Positions 60,642 to 62,321 of a DNA stretch of 62,321 nucleotides are shown in pieces (position 1 is the first letter of the stretch; each line of letters opens with the position of its first letter). The notes beneath the pieces were generated by a model. That model searched no databases and was not told the origin of the DNA. It saw only the letters and a program-made list of their open reading frames with translations. Both the position numbers and the translations under genes were made by a program. The stretch comes from Bacillota bacterium (GTDB taxonomy: Bacteria > Bacillota > Clostridia > Lachnospirales > Lachnospiraceae): positions 1-62,321 of the forward strand of contig JAEXGM010000264.1 of the NCBI GenBank assembly GCA_023450835.1. The letters run 5' to 3'.

Positions 60642-60672
60642 AATCCGCTTTTACATGAAGGCGGATTTTTTA
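60642..60672 (+). terminator. Terminator after xpt
   Basis: AATCCGC/GCGGATT, a 7-bp stem extended by a bulged CTT/AAG pairing, then a run of Ts. Confidence 0.85.
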
Positions 60673-60774
60673 TGTCTGCACTTTTCAAACTTCTACCTTA
60701 ATCAGCATTGTAAGCGGATTTACGATATGCCTGCGCCTGAAGTTGCAGGTTCTAAGAAAGGCATGGTTATTAAG

Positions 60775-62321
60775 ATGAAACATATTTTTACCTACATAAA
60801 GCCCTATGGCCTTCGGATGTTTATAGGCTTTCTCATAAAGGTCCTGGGAACTTTTATGGACTTAGGATTACCATGGGTATTGGCATATATTATAGATGAA
60901 GTGATACCCTTAAAAGAAATCAAGTACATACTTTTATGGGGCATATTAATGCTGCTTTTATCCATAGGCGCCAGGCAATTCAATATCACAGCCAATCGTA
61001 TGGCTTCCAGAGTGGCAAGTGATACGGTCAAAAGGCTTCGCCACGATTTATTCTTAAAGATAGAGCAGCTATCCGGGGCACAGGTAGACTATATCTCGAT
61101 TCCCTCCCTGGTATCCAGAATGACTTCCGATACTTACAATATTCATCAGATGGTAGGTATGATGCAGCGTCTTGGTGTGAGAGCGCCAATCATCCTGACA
61201 GGCGGAATGATATTGACCTTTACTCTGGAACCTGTTCTTACTCTGGTGTTAGTGGGAATTCTTCCCCTTCTTGGTATTACCGTATATATTGTTTCTAAAA
61301 AGGGAATTCCCTTATATGCCAAAAGCCAGTCCTCTGCCGATAAAATGGTTCGGATTGTCCGCGAAAATGTAAACGGCATTCGTGTAATCAAGGCTTTATC
61401 TAAGTCAGAACATGAAAAGAACCGTTTTGAGAAATCAAATGAAGAAGTAGTGGGAAATGAATTAAAGGCGGGCTCTACAATGGCAGTTATCAATCCGGTA
61501 ATGAACCTGTTATTAAACGGCGGACTGACCCTCGTAGTTATAATAGGCGCGTACCGCGTCAATAGCGGCGCCTCGGAAGTCGGCAAGATTGTAGCTTTTC
61601 TTTCTTACTTTACCATGATATTGAATGCAATGCTTATGATAACCAGAATCTTTGTTACTACATCAAAGGCCAATGCTTCCGCCAATCGTATCTTTGAAGT
61701 TCTTAACATGGAAGAGGATTTAAAGGTGTATGAAGGATTGCCAAGGGAAGAGTCAGGTTCTCATATAGTATTTCATAATGTAAGCTTTTCCTACCCTCAA
61801 AGAAAAGAAGAAGAGGGCGAAAAAGAAGAGTCTACAAATGTAGAAAATATAGATTTTAGGATAAAAGCAGGTGAATCCTTAGGAATTATCGGTGCAACAG
61901 GTTCCGGAAAAACAACTTTGATAAACCTTCTCTTGCGGTTTTACGACATCGAAGAAGGAGGAATCTACATAAGTAGTAAGAATATAAAAAGTTATTCCCT
62001 TAAGGAATTAAGAAGAAAGTTCGGTATAGTATTCCAAAACGATGTTATTTTCGCTGATTCTATCTCCGGCAATATTGGCTTTCATCGAGAACTTTCGAAG
62101 GAAAGGATCAGAGAAGCTGCCAAAGATGCTCAGGCAGCAGAATTTATTGAACAGCTTCAAACTGCCGAAAAAGATGGATATGAATACTCTGCGGCAATAA
62201 AAGGAGCCAACCTAAGCGGAGGTCAGAAGCAGAGATTACTTATCGCAAGAGCCTTGGCAGCCAATCCTGAAATACTGGTGTTGGACGATTCTTCCAGTGC
62301 CTTAGACTATAAGACCGATGC
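60775..62321 (+). CDS. ABC exporter, fused permease-ATPase, truncated by the window end
   Basis: The frame is open to the window edge: 515 codons plus two bases. The first part is a six-helix ABC exporter membrane domain (MKHIFTYIKPYGLR start); the ATPase domain has Walker A GATGSGKTT near residue 372, signature LSGGQKQRL near 482, and Walker B LVLDDSSSALD. The residue after the Walker B Asp is Asp instead of the catalytic Glu, a feature of the degenerate half of heterodimeric exporters such as BmrC-type proteins, so a partner gene is expected beyond the window. The start is uncertain: ATGs at 60727, 60763 and 60775 share the frame and none has an ideal SD. Confidence 0.9.
   Translation, partial: MKHIFTYIKPYGLRMFIGFLIKVLGTFMDLGLPWVLAYIIDEVIPLKEIKYILLWGILMLLLSIGARQFNITANRMASRVASDTVKRLRHDLFLKIEQLSGAQVDYISIPSLVSRMTSDTYNIHQMVGMMQRLGVRAPIILTGGMILTFTLEPVLTLVLVGILPLLGITVYIVSKKGIPLYAKSQSSADKMVRIVRENVNGIRVIKALSKSEHEKNRFEKSNEEVVGNELKAGSTMAVINPVMNLLLNGGLTLVVIIGAYRVNSGASEVGKIVAFLSYFTMILNAMLMITRIFVTTSKANASANRIFEVLNMEEDLKVYEGLPREESGSHIVFHNVSFSYPQRKEEEGEKEESTNVENIDFRIKAGESLGIIGATGSGKTTLINLLLRFYDIEEGGIYISSKNIKSYSLKELRRKFGIVFQNDVIFADSISGNIGFHRELSKERIREAAKDAQAAEFIEQLQTAEKDGYEYSAAIKGANLSGGQKQRLLIARALAANPEILVLDDSSSALDYKTD

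Overview
This window looks like a chromosomal segment of a Gram-positive, low-GC anaerobe of the Clostridia, most likely a plant-polysaccharide-degrading Lachnospiraceae (inference; no rRNA gene is present). Support comes from strong AGGAGG-type ribosome binding sites, sigma-A promoters, many Rho-independent terminators, lipoprotein-anchored ABC binding proteins, a type III glutamine synthetase, a T-box, a glmS ribozyme and a YjdF leader. Both strands carry genes but most point rightward. There is no phage, IS, CRISPR or tRNA gene.

Layout. 1-9.4 kb is housekeeping and amino-acid synthesis: half-size EamA transporter, peptidase T, ilvD and ilvB, then serC-serA-DUF1015. 9.5-11.8 kb encodes a large secreted YcdB/S-layer-homology protein. 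11.9-16.8 kb holds mannose-6-phosphate isomerase, a YesL protein, glycogen branching enzyme and an MscS channel. 17-20.2 kb holds type III glutamine synthetase and a TruA-family protein whose catalytic Asp is replaced by Glu. 20.3-28 kb is a sugar locus: LacI regulator, binding protein, two permeases (no ATPase) and a GH31 alpha-xylosidase, with a near-perfect LacI-type operator at the transporter promoter. 28.3-31.5 kb encodes a 1075-residue coiled-coil protein with 22-residue repeats. On the minus strand follow glmS with its ribozyme leader, then DegV (FakB-like) and a MarR regulator with two palindromic operators; a patatin-like lipase diverges from them. An aldo/keto reductase with a ferredoxin-like tail lies at 36.8-37.9 kb.

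38.5-48.7 kb is a monosaccharide sensing and uptake locus: a short unknown protein, a membrane-anchored binding protein, a LytS/YesM-type histidine kinase and an AraC-type response regulator (XylFII-LytS-YesN arrangement), an orphan XylF, and a ChvE-MmsA-MmsB transporter. Two small proteins follow. 49.65-56.9 kb is a complete tryptophan operon, trpEGDCFBA, preceded by a tRNA-Trp T-box. The right end holds YjdF (minus) with a leader that can mask its own ribosome binding site, a rhodanese, an amine oxidase (minus), xanthine phosphoribosyltransferase and the start of an ABC exporter.

The most unusual signal is a family of long intergenic hairpins (about 25257-25500 and 38180-38424, plus a minimal relative at 56927-56970). 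The two full copies share end motifs and internal-loop sequences, but their 27-32 bp outer stems have unrelated sequences and are each almost perfectly complementary. This is the pattern of a structure-selected RNA or single-stranded DNA element. I do not recognise it as a known family.
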